64,000 nucleotides of DNA, taken from Brugia malayi (lineage: Eukaryota > Nematoda > Chromadorea > Rhabditida > Onchocercidae). Below are positions 37,060-51,500 of this stretch, one piece after another (the stretch's first letter is position 1; each line of letters opens with the position of its first letter). The notes beneath the pieces are model-generated. The model was not told where the DNA came from. It worked only from the letters and a program-made list of their open reading frames with translations, and searched no databases. Made by a program: the position numbers and the translations under genes. Where the stretch lies: assembly GCF_000002995.4 (NCBI RefSeq), contig NW_025062479.1, positions 13,417,721-13,481,720 on the forward strand, read 5' to 3'.

Positions 37060-40000
37060 AATTATGTGGTTTTGTATTTTGATTTTTAATGAAAAAGTTT
37101 TTGCATCTTCAATTTTAAAATTCAAATAACAACCAGAAACTAATGTTGAAATGTTTTTTAAAAATCATCAGTAATATGACTTAAAAGATATTAATGAGGT
37201 TCTGGAACAGAATTGATATTATGAAGGATGACAAAATGGTATATGATATGATAAAATCAAAATAAACTTGATAGCTTTTTTCTTCTGAAAAACTAAAAAC
37301 CTCTGTAAAATAAACAAACTTTTTTTTTTATAAAAAATGAAAAGATTGCTAAAAATTGGCGAAATAAAATAACATAAACCTTTTGATAATGGTTCATTGT
37401 AAACTGTATCTGATGAAGAATTTAATGAAGATTTAATTGTTGCCATTGGTCTGAATTAAAAAAAAAAAAGAATTACTCAAATTATGCATTTTTTTTGTTT
37501 TGATTTCTAATGGAAGAGTTTTTGTACTTTCAATCATTTCAATCTTACATTTTTCTTTTTTTCTTTACTTTTTTTACAGAAAAAGTGTTTTCTAATTTTT
37601 ACGAAAAAAAACAAAAAAATATTACTTCTGATTGATTTGATTCGATTTTATCTCTTTTCTTCTTGATAACATTGGTGTTGTTAATGCTGTTGTTTCAAGA
37701 GATATTTTCCGAAAAACTGCACTTTTTTTAATAAAAAAAAAAAAACTTTTTCAACAAATTATATTAAGTATATATCGTTTTTTTAATTTCTAATTACTAA
37801 CTTCTGATAATTATATATATATATAATGAAATTAGTGTTCAATTGTTTTTCTTTTCATTTCTAATTTTGAATAATTGATAGAATTTATTATCATTAATAA
37901 ACTAAAATTTACCGCTATATTTTCGAGTATTTCGATCAATTTTCACTAATGTTTTTCGTGAAATGTTAGAAATGAAACGATATGCATTTTCAATTGCTGA
38001 TTCATCATATCGCATTTCATTTTTACTTGGAAGAAATATTGCTGGATGAGTTGTTGTATCCACTGTTCCAATATTTTGTAACATACAATAAATTATGCAA
38101 TTAAAATTATCATTTCTTATTCAGCCAGAAAGTTAAAATTAAAAAAAAAGGGATTTTGGACGAAGAAATAATTAATGATTAATGCCTATTTTTGCAGTAG
38201 AAAAACGAATTAATCATAAAAACTCATAAATTTAGTAATAATAACTTATTCATTTTTAATAATTACTATCAAAGTTATCATTCTTTTTTTCAAAACTTTT
38301 AATCTCAAACTAATAAATTTAATAAATATATTTTTCTGATACGGATTAATTAGTAAATATTTGTTCAATAATCAGCTGTAGCAATTTGAATAAACATTTA
38401 AAATTTCAATATTACCCATTTAAAAATTCAATAATATTTTTTAGTTGCTGAAATGGTTAGGAAGACATATGGCTAGCTTTTTCAATAATAATTTTTAATT
38501 TTCCAATAATAAACTGCAATAAATTGAATAGGCATTTGAAATTTCAACATTATTCGTTTAAGATTTCAATATATATTCTTTTTAAATTGCTAAAAGATAA
38601 AGAACAGATATGATTAGCAAACTTAGATATGATATTTGAATTTGCTGTGATTGTTGTTTGCTGACATTGGTTATGAATGATATGATAAATTAACAAATAT
38701 CCATCCACCGTACCAATCCATAATTGCTTTCGAACACACATTACCGATGTAATTTCGGTTGGTCGTTGAGGTGCACTATAAAACAAAAAAGAAAAAATTC
38801 CAAAAAGTAAGAAAAAAAAAATAAAATTTGATTTGTTCTCTATCTTTTCTCTCTTTCTTAATTTTAATTAGGTAATAAATCATCTAATTTTGCTTGTGAG
38901 TGCAATTCATAGAGGAATACAAGATAAGTTTTAATTTTCATTGTGCATTAATAGATCAAAAGTTCTTGAAAAATGTTATTTGTTAAAAAAATTCAATGAA
39001 TATAATGTTTTTTCTTTCTTTCTTGGTTCACAAAAATTTCTCAATACATTTGTTATTCTTATGCTAGAAAATAATGAAATTTATAGGTTAATTTTTTTTT
39101 TTTCTTTTTGAGATTATCAATTTTGATTTTAAATCACTTTAAAAAAATTTTTTTAAACAGACTTATTGTATTGTTCTTTTCCTAAATCTAAGATTAAAAT
39201 GCATTCGTCATCCTTCCAAAGTTGTAACACTTGCGAATGAGCTGTCGCAATCCAAACTCCATATGATGATGGACACATACAACGTATTTTTTCAAACATT
39301 GGTGAACTATGAACGGATACCGATGATGCAACATAAATTTTACGAAGTGTTGTTAGCGATCTTTAATTTTATAATTTAGAAAAAATAAAATATTTTGAAA
39401 GTTAATTAAATACTTTTTATGAGTGAAAATATTTTAGAAGATGATTAATTAAAAATTAAAAAAAAAAAAAAAAGACAAATATTTCCATAGATGAAATAAA
39501 TTTTTTTTAATGAATGCAGCGTTACATTTATTTAAATGTTTTTTTTTTTTTTTTTATTGCGATGAAAGAAATATTAAAAAAAAAAACAAAAAAAAAAAAC
39601 TGCTTATTTTACTGTCATCATTTTATTGATAGAAAAGAAAAAAATTCAAGTACAACGCAAATGCAATAATATTTATTGGCATATTTATTAAGTAAATATA
39701 TTATAGACTAATATTTTGCATTAAGATAATAGTAAACTATTCAGTGTCTGTCATCCGTTTATATAAAATAAAAAGTTTAAAATGAAATATAAATCTTACT
39801 AGTCTAAATATTATAAAGCTTACTTCATACAAATAATTGTCACTTTGCATGCAGTTGCAAGCCATAAAGTATCATCAACAATGTTCATTTCCGTAACAGG
39901 TGCTGTACTAATTGGCAAATTAAGCATTTCGATAACATTGGGTACAATTTCGTTAACATTCTACAATAATTTATGAATAAAAAAATACTATATGTACTTT

Positions 40001-42617
40001 AAAAAAAGAAAAAAAAGAATAATAGCACAGTAAGCAATAATTTGCTTATAAATTTAATTCTTATTTTTTAATATGGATTCATCATTGTTATGAGATCACT
40101 AACTGTTGCTCTATGTTTCAGCCTAATTATATCACACTGACTTCATTTTTGTCCTCAATCATATTACAGTGATTCTTCTTTTTCTCATTGTATTGGTTTC
40201 GTTTTTCCTATTCTTCAGCTAAGTTTTATATTAAGTGAAGAGAGATGGATTCAAATTTCAAACTGAAATAAGCACAGAATAAATGGACAGATAGGGTCAG
40301 CCATTAAATAAATTGTAGAATGTAAAGTTGATTTTTTTTGAGTTTAGTTTCTAACAATTTTTCTATCAAGAAAAAAAAAATTTGTTTGGCAACACTTATT
40401 GCATTTTCTTCAATCCAACCATAATCATATTCGCGTTTTTTAAAAAATGCGTAAAATTTTGCAATAATAGCAAAAAAAAAGTATGAATATTTTATCATAA
40501 ATAGCGATCATCCCTTTATTTTCAATCCAATCATAAAAAATTTAACAGTAATAAAGAAACTTAAATTAGGATTTTTAAACCTTCAAAATTATTTTTCAAG
40601 AACTCTTCAAGGACACGTTAAAAATACTCATATTTAATCGAATTTGTTAGGAATAATTTTAATTTTACAAGTTTCTCAACATTCAGTTAAAATTTCCACA
40701 TTGATTAGCAATTGATACATGTTTGTAGGAACAATTTGTAACTGAAAGGTAATAAACAAAAATCGACAATGGAATGGTCACTATTTATGGTTGTTATATC
40801 ACAGTGATTACTATTTCCACTTTATCAATTATTATAAAATGAAATATTTCTATTACTCTACTTTTTCATAATTTACTTATTACTATCAATATAATAACTA
40901 CTTGATTATTCATAGTAACAGTAATAACATGATTGTTTTTAATGACGTGAGAATCTATTTTGTAATTTTTTTAGCTATTAATATATTTATTTTAATACAC
41001 CTATTAAAGGTAAAAAACATTTATTAGAATTTTCGGATATGAATTGATTTCTTTTCAAATTTCTTCATTTCTGATTTTGTTTTTTCCTTCATATATGTTT
41101 GTGTAATTCAATAGTTATCATTTTCATGTTTTGACAGCTTATCAATTGATAGAAGGAGAAAAACAAAGTGTTAATAAATAATTTATTGAAAATATACCTC
41201 GAAAATGGTAAGCACACCACTGGCAAGTGCTGCATATAAAAGTTCATCTTTGTATAATAATTTAAGCGCAATATCGGATATTTTTAATTCCCACAACATT
41301 TCGCTGTAAAATTAATTATAATAACTTCAAATATTATTATACTCTGCTAATTAAAATATTTTTGACTGAATAATATAAAATAGATAAAATGTAAGTTATG
41401 ATGACTAAAATTAATTCAATCAATGTATAATTAAATTGTAAAAAGTAATTAAATTACAATTGCAAGAACATTTGTTAATTAAATTATCTGAAAGTATACC
41501 TTTTCATATCTTTAATTTGTAATGCAACAATATAACCAGATAATAGTGAAACATATGCAATTTCACCTTCTCTTAATGCCATTGAAAAAATTTTGCAATC
41601 AAACTAAAAATTTATTTTTAATATATAATTTAAAAAAGAAGAAATTGATTGAATGTCAATCAATTAGGAAATAATTTCTCATCAATTATATAATTTGAAA
41701 AAAAAGGGACTAATTGAATGCTAATTAGGAATAACTTTAGTTTAGATAGCAAATTTTAGCAAATGTGTTTTTGTATTACAAAACTCCATAAATGTTATGT
41801 GTTGTAATGATCGAAAAAAACGGAAAGTTTGTAAAAAGTAGAATTTATGACAAATATTATGTTATTCATTTATTTTCTTGATTAACAACAAATTATTTTA
41901 ATTGATTTTAATCTGTTTAGGATTTCAAATGTTATCTAGAAACAATTTTGTGAAATATTTTTAGAAATTGTCTTAACTTTTATTTAATTTTAGAAAAAAA
42001 GAGAAAGAGAAAAGAAACAGAATAAGTTTAAAATATGCGTCTAATTGCAATAAATTTATTATTTAAACCATTATTAACTTTAAAAAAAGTGAAAAATCGA
42101 AAGTAACTTACTTCAATATCAAGTTTATCCATGGTTGAAATTTTATCAGTAAGATTGAAACGAATAATAATACCTTTTGTTTGATGACCTGCACAAATGA
42201 AACCTGTATCTTCACGATCCTTACTAAATGTTACAACTTCAATTGTTGGAAATCGTGATCTTTCCTGCTAACAAAATACAATTCATCTCTTTTTTCATTT
42301 CATTTATTTAATTTATTCATCTAAATTACAAGTATTAGCTTAATCGATTAATTAGTTAATTAATTTGTTTGTTTATATGTTTAATAATTATATAGTTTGT
42401 ATTTCTAATAGTTCACAAACTGTTCATTAATACTTACTTTTTTATAAACTTGAATTTTTTCATTTTCTTTTATTCACTTTTTTCTATCAAAATTTTGAGA
42501 CATTTATAGAATTTTAATATTTGTCTTCATAAAATTTACCTCTTCAGTTTTTAAAACCTTTTTCACTTTTTCTGTCGAATTTTTTATTTTATAATGATTC
42601 ATTTGCATGCATTGTTG
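33640..42617 (-). CDS. ARHGEF10-like beta-propeller protein, or C-terminal half of a TBC-propeller fusion
   Basis: Sixteen exons, about 626 codons: 42617-42540, 42267-42112, 41603-41500, 41303-41198, 39960-39824, 39360-39163, 38775-38666, 38062-37913, 37716-37626, 37450-37380, 36639-36439, 35723-35556, 35257-35212, 35045-34971, 34425-34341, 33744-33640. Repeating strand patterns look like WD40-type blades of the ARHGEF10/ARHGEF17/JIP class: GFICAGHQTKGIIIRFNL, IAYVSLLSGYIVALQI, LLYAALASGVLTIFE, DDTLWLATACKVTIICM, YGVWIATAHSQVLQLW, QLWIGTVDGYLLIYHI. A long Ser/Lys/Asn-rich insertion follows (exons 38062-35212). A final strand block (IGDETIVVTCAGDYGDMES) ends with DVSFGH. No GEF domain is present. 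Phase is kept from the TBC gene's last exon (42757) into 42617, so the two may be one protein. Alternatively it starts at the Met near 42608, after an acceptor suited to trans-splicing. The junction 38666/38062 and the donor at 39163 are the weakest. Confidence 0.75.
36143..36172. repeat. (TA)n microsatellite
   Basis: About 15 uninterrupted TA units in an intron of the beta-propeller gene. Confidence 0.9.
36206..36245. repeat. Short tandem repeat of CAATTTGGTTAA
   Basis: Three full copies and one decayed copy of a 12-13-nt unit (GCAATTTGGTTAA, CAATTTGGTTAA, GCAATTTGGTAG) in an intron, close to a (TA)n tract. Confidence 0.7.
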
Positions 42618-42756
42618 CTAATATTTGACATAACTATAACTTATGATTTTAGTATAAAACAGTGTTAAAGCATAAAATTCTTTCATCTGATGTACCTTTA
42701 TATTTTTTAATTCAATTTTCTTCTCGGTAGAATTATTCAAAAAAAAAAAAATTTAC

Positions 42757-45700
42757 CAATGATAAAGATGTAAATACTTTTCTTAATTGTTCTTTACGAT
42801 TTAATCGTTCACGTAGTAAATCTAAATACCACTTTTGTTTATGCTCAATTTCAGAACGTGATGGAAATGATTGCATCGTGTCGAATGCTAACTAAAATTT
42901 TTTTATTATTTTTTATCTTCAGTATATTTTAAAAAATATTTTAATATTGAATCTTTTATTCCTTTCTTTTTTCCCTCTTACATATTTACTACTTGGCCGA
43001 TAAATTATTACCACTTATATGATTTATACTTTTCATTTTTTTTCTCTCTTCTTTAAATTAATCTCTTTTTTTTGCAAAATGTTTAAAAGCTTTTTTTTCA
43101 TTTTCTTTTTAAAAAGTAAGATAAGATTTTTAAAATAAGATTTTTTTTTCATTTTCTTTTAAAAAAAAAAAATAAAACGAACAAACAAATTGAAATGTCT
43201 GTTTCAATTTAAATAAAAAATACTAAATACATTCCACATATTTCAGATATCATTTTAACACATTTTACATTAGTGAAAAAAATTAAACATTTGACATCTT
43301 ATCACATATCATTGTATAATATTTATTTTCATCAAATAGCATTCCTTTTTTAAGCTCATTTTCTTTTTTTTATTAGTTATATTATTTTTTTTATAGCATA
43401 TTACTAACATTAAATAATCCTTCGTAATCGTATGTTAAACGAACGGATGCTTTTAGAATTTTGATAACTGATATGGTATCATTTCGTTGAAGTACTTCCT
43501 TTTCATGAATGGATAAAATTGCAAGAGCAAATCGAAAAAGCACTTTTGTACCATCCAAAAGGAAACAATCCCAAATTCGGATCATTGTCTATAAAAAAGA
43601 AGCAAACAAAAATTATCATTATTTATTGTTATTATTGTTCATTACTATTACTAAGTAACCGATGAAAATTATTATACTATTATTATTATCATTTCTTTTC
43701 ATTAAAAAAAAGGAAAAAAAAAACTCCATAAAAAATTTTTAAACTTTTATTTGTATTTGCAATGAATGTTGCAGGTGGTATAACAAACAGTGGAATAGTA
43801 TTAATAGGCATTGCCAGATTGCGCGCAAATGCGCCGTGCTGCTAATTTCCAAACGCACATAATTAGCAACATAGTGCATTTACGGGCTTATGGCTATTTT
43901 ATAAATATTCTTCCATTTGGGGAAATTTTTTTTTTATTAATTTATTAAAAATAGCAAATAAAACTAATACCAGTGTACTTTCTCTTTTTCTTTTTTCTTC
44001 TATATATTTACTTAAATTGGATGTAAAAATGTTAAGAAAATAGCCATACCATTTGAAGAAAAAAAAAAAAAAAAAAAATGATCAAAATTAGATTACATAA
44101 GAATACGAAAAAAAAGTTATTAAAAATAAGTCCAAAAAATTAGTCGCACAATTTGGAAATGGTAAAAATTAAAAAAAAAAAAAAAATAGCAGAAATTTTT
44201 AAACCAAAAATTTATTGATATATTTATATATATATTTTTTTAGGAATAAAATTTATCATTCCAATATTAATTTGATGAGTGAAAACATTTGACATCAGAC
44301 ATCATTTCACTGTCATAGAAGGCAACAATGATTGAATGAAATGTTTAGATGAAAGATGTAGGAAATATTTTGGTTGATTAATTTTGATATGCAAATGAAT
44401 AATTTGATAAATCGAAAAATTTCCCTATCTCTTCACTCCTCTCTCTCTCTCTCCCTTCTCTCTTTTCATATAGATATGCGAAATGTTTCACATATTTTGT
44501 TGACTGTAACAAATTCCAGGATAGAATTGAAATGAAGTAGATAGATTGTTGAATAGGATCATAAATTAGCATATGAATTAATTTATAACTTTTATTGAAA
44601 AGTATGCCAAATCATTGCGTTAAATTTTTATCTTCATTTCAAAATGTCACAAATTTTCATATCATATATTTAAAAAAAAATCTTTTTTGCAATTGAATTA
44701 ATTTAAAAAATGTATTAATTAATGATATTCTGCAAAAATTTTTTTTTTCAAACAAATTTTATAGCAAACAAAAAAAAAGAAAAGGAAAAAAGGAGAACAA
44801 AAAGAAAAGAAATGAAAATTTTTATATTCATTTTATAAATGAAAAAGAAATACCATCCTTATCCTTATTATATATAAATTTTATTTTAAAAAAATTTATT
44901 TATTTAGAAGCAATAAAATACCTGAAAAGGTACAGCGTCATAAAATAGCGCCAAAAACCAATTTAGTGTTACCGTAGCTAAATCGATGCCATATTGTTCC
45001 AAATGTGCAGCTAATCGTGGTAATCTTCTTGCAACCAATTCCTTTAGTACCTCCTATGCAATATTAAATTATTTAAATTTTTAAAAAATTAAAAAAAAAA
45101 GCTAAAAAAATTTTTTCCTTTGTATTTAAATTAATTAAAAATGCATTAATTTATTTTGCAACATTTTGCAAATGGAAAAAACTTCTTCCAAACAAATTTC
45201 ATAGCAAACAAAAAGGAAGAAAAAAAAAATAATAAAAAAAAGAGGTAAATAGAAATATCTGCTTTTATTTTATAAACGAAGAAATATGCTATTTTTATGT
45301 TTCTGTACAAATTTTATTATCTAAAAAAAGAAATTAAATTTTTAATTGCTTTCAAATTCATTTAATTTGAATTAGTAAATTTTTTTATACCACAAATGAA
45401 CAACTTCAATTTCATTTTCAAAGCTATTCCAATATTATCACATCAATTATCATAAACATGCTGATTACTTGATCAGCTTGTGCACCGGTTAATGCATAAT
45501 CAAAATATGATTTATCAAAATATTTTTCCGTAACAGCAACTAAAAACCAGAATGTATCTTCGACACCAAGAAAAAGCATTGCTGTTCCGGCAATAAAGTT
45601 CATTCCCTGACAATAACCAATTATTGGATTATGTAAACAGAATGCACGCAATACTTGCTCTAATTGTTGAATCTGAAAAGTTAAAAATTCATCAAAATTA

Positions 45701-48448
45701 ATAATTATTTAATAAAATTGCAGCAAAAAGAAAGATTTGATTCAAAATTTTAGTTCTCCAAAAGTTCAAATTTGTAAAATTAATAAATGCTCAATAAATT
45801 CATAAAAAAACTTTGGTTTAAAATTTTAATTTTTTTTTTTGCCAAAATTAACGATTGTTTATTAAAGTGTTTCAAAACTTCAAATTTTTGAATGTTAAAA
45901 TTATTAATTTTTAATAAAATCATAGCAAAAAAATTTTTTTTTGATTTCAAATTTTGTTATTTTACAAAGTATCTAAAATAAATTAATGTCAAATTTTTAT
46001 TAAAGAAAAAGGAAATAGACGGTAATATTATTAATTTTTAATCAGATATTATATTTGTACTTTAACATATGTAGTATAAGAAAATGTAATAAAATAAATT
46101 CTACCATTTCATTTATTTATTGCACTGATGAAACTGGCACAAATCTTTAAAAAGTATTTAATAAAAAAATTAAGTTTTTTCTTTTGTTCATTAAATAAAA
46201 AAAACTTTGAGTTAGCTTTTTTTTTTTAAATAAAAGAAAAGCTAACCCCTTTACATGTTGGTGACATGAAATGTATATTACCAGGTAATGTGCGCAATAA
46301 ATCAAGCGTTATTTGTTTTTGATGGTTATCTCTGTACTAAAAAAAAAATTTCAAGTGAACAAAGATAAAGGAAGAAAAAGTGACAGATAAAAACGAACAA
46401 AAAATGTGCACAATTTTTGATCAAAGAATAAATTTGACATTATATATTTATTTTAATTTATTAAATATTTATTTGAAAATTCATTTATTTTAATTTAAAA
46501 CTAAACTATCATTAATATTCAATGTGTAAAAAATCAGAAAAAAGTGATTTTCAAAAAATAAATAAAATTCAAAAAAAAGGAAAAAAAGAAAAAAAGGCGT
46601 AATACCTCTGTTTCATCAAGTGATCCACGTGTATTACATAAATCACGAAAGTAATATTTGCCAAATTTTTTTTTAATATCAGCAATTTGTTGATGAATGA
46701 GTAATTTCCAAATGCTTGGTCTTAAATCACCTGGTACACCAGTTCGAATAAGCATACGTATTTCACTCTGTATGATCATTTTAAATTGGAAAATTTTTGA
46801 AATTAAGGTTTTAAATTTTAAATTTCAACATTCCAATGTTAATAATAAATTCATATCATTCGTTTTTTTTTCCTGCAAATATATGTTTAGTATATTAAAC
46901 AATAATTTTTTTTTTGTATTAATTAATATTCTATCAATAATTTCTTTTCTTTCAATACAAAATTTACATATTTTTTCTTTGTTATTACTATGATTTTTTT
47001 AAAACTGATTACTCTACACAAAATATTTAATGACTATTTATTTTTATCAAAATGCAGCTGCTAAACAAATTGTCAATTTTGATACTGTTATTAAGTAATC
47101 ATTATATATTACTATACATCTACATATTATTGTCAGATTATTCCATAAATTTTTGATATTATCATAAAGTTTAAATAATTTTTCCCCGAAATTATCCAAC
47201 ATCATTGTTGAATAAATATTTTTTTTCCATCAAAATTATTCAACATAATCACTAAATAATTGATAAATTTATCAATTTCTGCAACGTTATCATCAAATAA
47301 TTATCGTACTAACATACACTTTCTTACATTATTATCAAATCATTATTCCGTGCATTCTTTTTTGACTTTACCACAAGTTATAAAAGTTTCGAAATTGCTG
47401 ATTAACATAATTAATTATTAGTTAACTGTTTAAACAATTCTAAAAAACTCAACTTTATCAATAAACAATCATCGCTGTCAAATAATTATCCTGAACTTTT
47501 TTTTGATACTATCCTATATCATCAACTTTTTTTAATACAATTATCACAAAATATTTCTTTGATATTACTACCATTACTTATTTTGTAATCTAATATAACT
47601 TCTTGTTATCAATTAGTTAATTTTACCTTATTGCAAAGTTGGTAATTACAATTGTACAAGTATCGTTTCCATGCAATACGATGTTGCAAGTGTGCAGATG
47701 TGCATTCCAAATAAAGCGCATATAACTGTGTACAAATATAATGCAATGCTAATTCTTCATCAGCGAATGATCGTTGAAATCCAAAGATATCCAAATAATT
47801 GCCAAATAATGTTAAACTTTAAAAAAGAAAATTAAAATAAATAAAAAAAAAAGAGAAAATATATGATAAAGACATAAATATATATATAACTAGCAACAAA
47901 AGAAAAGAAATTACTAATAACGTTAAATTTAATTTTTTGCTTCCTTTTTTCTCATTTCATTTTTATTTCTCTTGTAGTTTTTATAATATTCAATGAAATT
48001 AAAAAAAAAAATTCATTGAATAAATTTTGCTGAATAAATTTAAAAGAACATTGATAAATAAAAATAATACTGAAAAATAAAATTGAATAATGAATTAAAA
48101 AATTTTACTCTGTAAAAAATGTAACAAATGAAAATGAGTAAAATAAATAAAATAAAAAGAATTACAAATACCTTTCAAAAGTTGGTAATGTTGGATCAAC
48201 TGCTCGTGCTTCATTCAATAAATTTATCACACGTTTTTTATGCTAGTTAGAAAAAAAACGAAGGAAAAGAAAAATTAAATTATCATTATAATATTAAAAT
48301 TAAAAAAAAGTTAATCAATAAAAAGTAAACAGTTTTAATTTATTTGGTATTTGCTGCAAAAATATTTGTATTAAAAAATTTTATTACGAAGAACTTTTTT
48401 TTCATATTTACTTTCTGCGTTATTCTTTGAACAAAAAAACGAAATTAT

Positions 48449-48518
<70 letters not shown>

Positions 48519-51500
48519 AACAAAAAAGAAGTTATTTTCCACTCAAAGAGCTTTTTAAGATACAAAATAAATATGGTAAGCAATTCTATCGATATTTTAA
48601 TCTTGTATTAAAAATTCGCTGTAAACAATTTGATAAAAATGAATTAAAACTTACAATATGACTACCAAGCAATTTGACTTGAAGCGCATCAATAGATTGC
48701 TGCTCATCAAGCGAAATTTTAATACAACTTTGTAGCAAAAATACATACTCTCGTTTCAAATTATTCAAATCTTCCATTAGCATTTCATTTAATCTGACAA
48801 AAACATAATAATTAAATTGAAATTGAAATTAATTCGTCAATTTTTTGATAAATTTTTTCGATTACATTCCAATAATCTTAACGGGATAGTCATAAAATTA
48901 AATTTTGTACAATACTAAATTCAATGTTACAATGAAATAAACAAGCTTTTATTAAAATTACTTCAACGAAATAATCTTATCAGTAATTAAGGTACAGTGT
49001 AAATCCATATAACAGTTTTTTAAAATAAAATTTTCAATTGTCATTAATTTCAAAATAAAAACGTGCAGTTACTGCTGAGAATAAAGTTTAATTGAAGTTT
49101 TTTGGTAAATTTATCAATTCATAGAGAAAAAAGAAATATCAAGTTAATAGAACGTTCAGTTTAAAGATATTTTAGTCAAATATAATCATTTTGATAAAAA
49201 AAGAGAACAAAAAAAAAAAAAAAAAAAAGAAAACTAACAATGCATAAAATACGGTAGAAACAAAAAAGACAAAAATAAATAAACTAAATAAATAAAAAGC
49301 TATAATTTACGCTAAATGCTTGTTGCCAAAATAAAATTCTCAAAACAAATTATTGATAATTTTATAATGAAATCATCAGTTATTTCAGAAATTAAAATTA
49401 TGATGAATATCAAGATGAAATATGCAATTGCTAATACATACTGCTTAAATTTAAATGTTTGCTTCTGTTGTGCAGCACATCGTTTCAACAATCGGATCAC
49501 TTCACTGTTCAAAAATTTATTTCGATTTGCCAACGAAAATGTTTGTTCGGTGGTTAAATTTGTTGTTGTAACATTTCGAAAAAAAAATTTCATTTAATAT
49601 TTTAACAAAAACAATCTTTTTTGCAGTCTTTTTTTTTTGGTTTTGTTTATTTGTTTGTCTGTTTAACAAAAAAAAAAAAAAAGAAAATAAAATGTAAAGC
49701 AAAGTAAAGCGAAATAAAAAATTGTTTCTTTTCCAAATTTTTCTACTTTTTTTTTCTTGTGTTTGTTTATTACTATTTAAAAAAGTATGAGAATAAATAC
49801 AATAGGAAAAGTTGATAGAAAAGACGAAAATTAAATTTGAAGAAAAACATTACATTATTGAAAAGAAAAATTTTGATTTTTAAATAATTAAATTCAATTA
49901 TTTTTTCCTGTTTTAAAGTTTTATTTAAAATAAAAAAATGGCAGTTTTTTTTTTTTTTTTATTTTTTGCATATTTTAATAGACAAAATATCGAAATGCTA
50001 TCAACTTTTTCAATTGTGTTTTTTTTTTTTTTTGCCTTTCCTGAAATTTGAAATGAAATAAGTAAAAAGTTTCGAAGAAATGGAAGAGTGCAAAAAAAAG
50101 AAGAAAAAAATGAGGAAAAATGTAATTAAAGATAATGAAACTTTTAATAAGTAGTGGACAGAACCATTGTATAAGAATTATTAGCTGAGTAAATGTCAAC
50201 TAACATGATATCTTTGAGTTGTGCAAGTTCAATGGATAGCATTTTCCTTCCTTCGTTAAGTTCTTCAATTTTTGCTTTCTGCCTATTTGTGATTGCTCGC
50301 AGCCAATTTAATTCATTTTGTTGATAGCTGAAATTATTTTAGTAATTATTAAAATGCAAATAATAATGCGAATAAAATTAGATAAATAACATGTAAATAT
50401 GTAATAAACTGGTGCTAAAGTATAAATAATAATTGAGTAGAAATATGAGCAATTAGTGAATGTGCAAAACTAAATAAACTAAATAGTAAATAAATGTGTT
50501 AAATTAAATAAATCATAAGTGAATGTGTAATAACTTATATTGAAATACAAACAGCGCAAAGATAGGAATGTAAATAATAAGTTAAGTTAAACTTAATAAC
50601 TAATAAGTAAATATGAAATAAGTACAAAAATTGATAATTTTTGGAAAATGGTCTTGCTTGTAGTGAAATACAAAAATTACCATCATTAATAGTTGTCTTT
50701 TTTTTTTTTCAAAAGAAAAGAAAAGTCTAGCTGTTTATTTGTTTAGCATATCAATGAACTGACTAATTCATCAATTAAATTAATAAGTTAACAAATAAAA
50801 ATATGTGCAAAAAAACGACAGAAATTATTGATCTTATTTTGTTTAGAATTTTCTAACATTTTCTTTCTTTTTTAAATTTATTTTTAGGATTATAATTAAA
50901 TTCAAATCATTATTATTATTGGAAAATAAATTTTATTATGATTATTAAATTAAAAACAATTATTAACAAATCCTTACTATTCATTATCATATGATGATAA
51001 TATTTCATTATCAACATCGTGTGTTGTAATTTCAGAAACTCGCATACTTTCGCCATTTGTACTGATGCTATAAAAAAATATTTCATTTATTTAAAACATA
51101 AAATTTTAAAAAAAAAGTTGGAAATTTAAAATTTGCGTATTTTCTTATTTTATTTTGTAATTTTTTGATAAAAATATTTTTTTTTAAATTATTAAAACTT
51201 TTTCAAATTGCACTGCGTTTCATTTCAATTTTCAGTTTATTTAAAAATCTTTCTTGTTCATTTCAAATTTATTACTAACAAAGAAAAAAAAAGTCCTTTT
51301 TTCTTCTTAAAAGCACCTGCTATTAACAGAAATATTTTCAATTTCACAGTTACACTTGTCAAATGGTTGTCCATTAATCCATTCAATGATCCATTTGTCA
51401 CCTCTTCCATCATAGCCAAGCAATTTTTCCGGCAAATTATTTGTTTAATAAGAAAAATTTGTTAGAAAAGACAAAATTCCTTTTTTTTTGTTTTGTTTAT

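Noticed and set aside
48457..48515. Regular repeat considered as CRISPR or satellite
   Set aside because: It is a pure TA dinucleotide microsatellite without spacers.
49316..49597. 93-codon plus-strand frame
   Set aside because: Antisense shadow of the TBC coiled-coil exon; no splice or similarity support.
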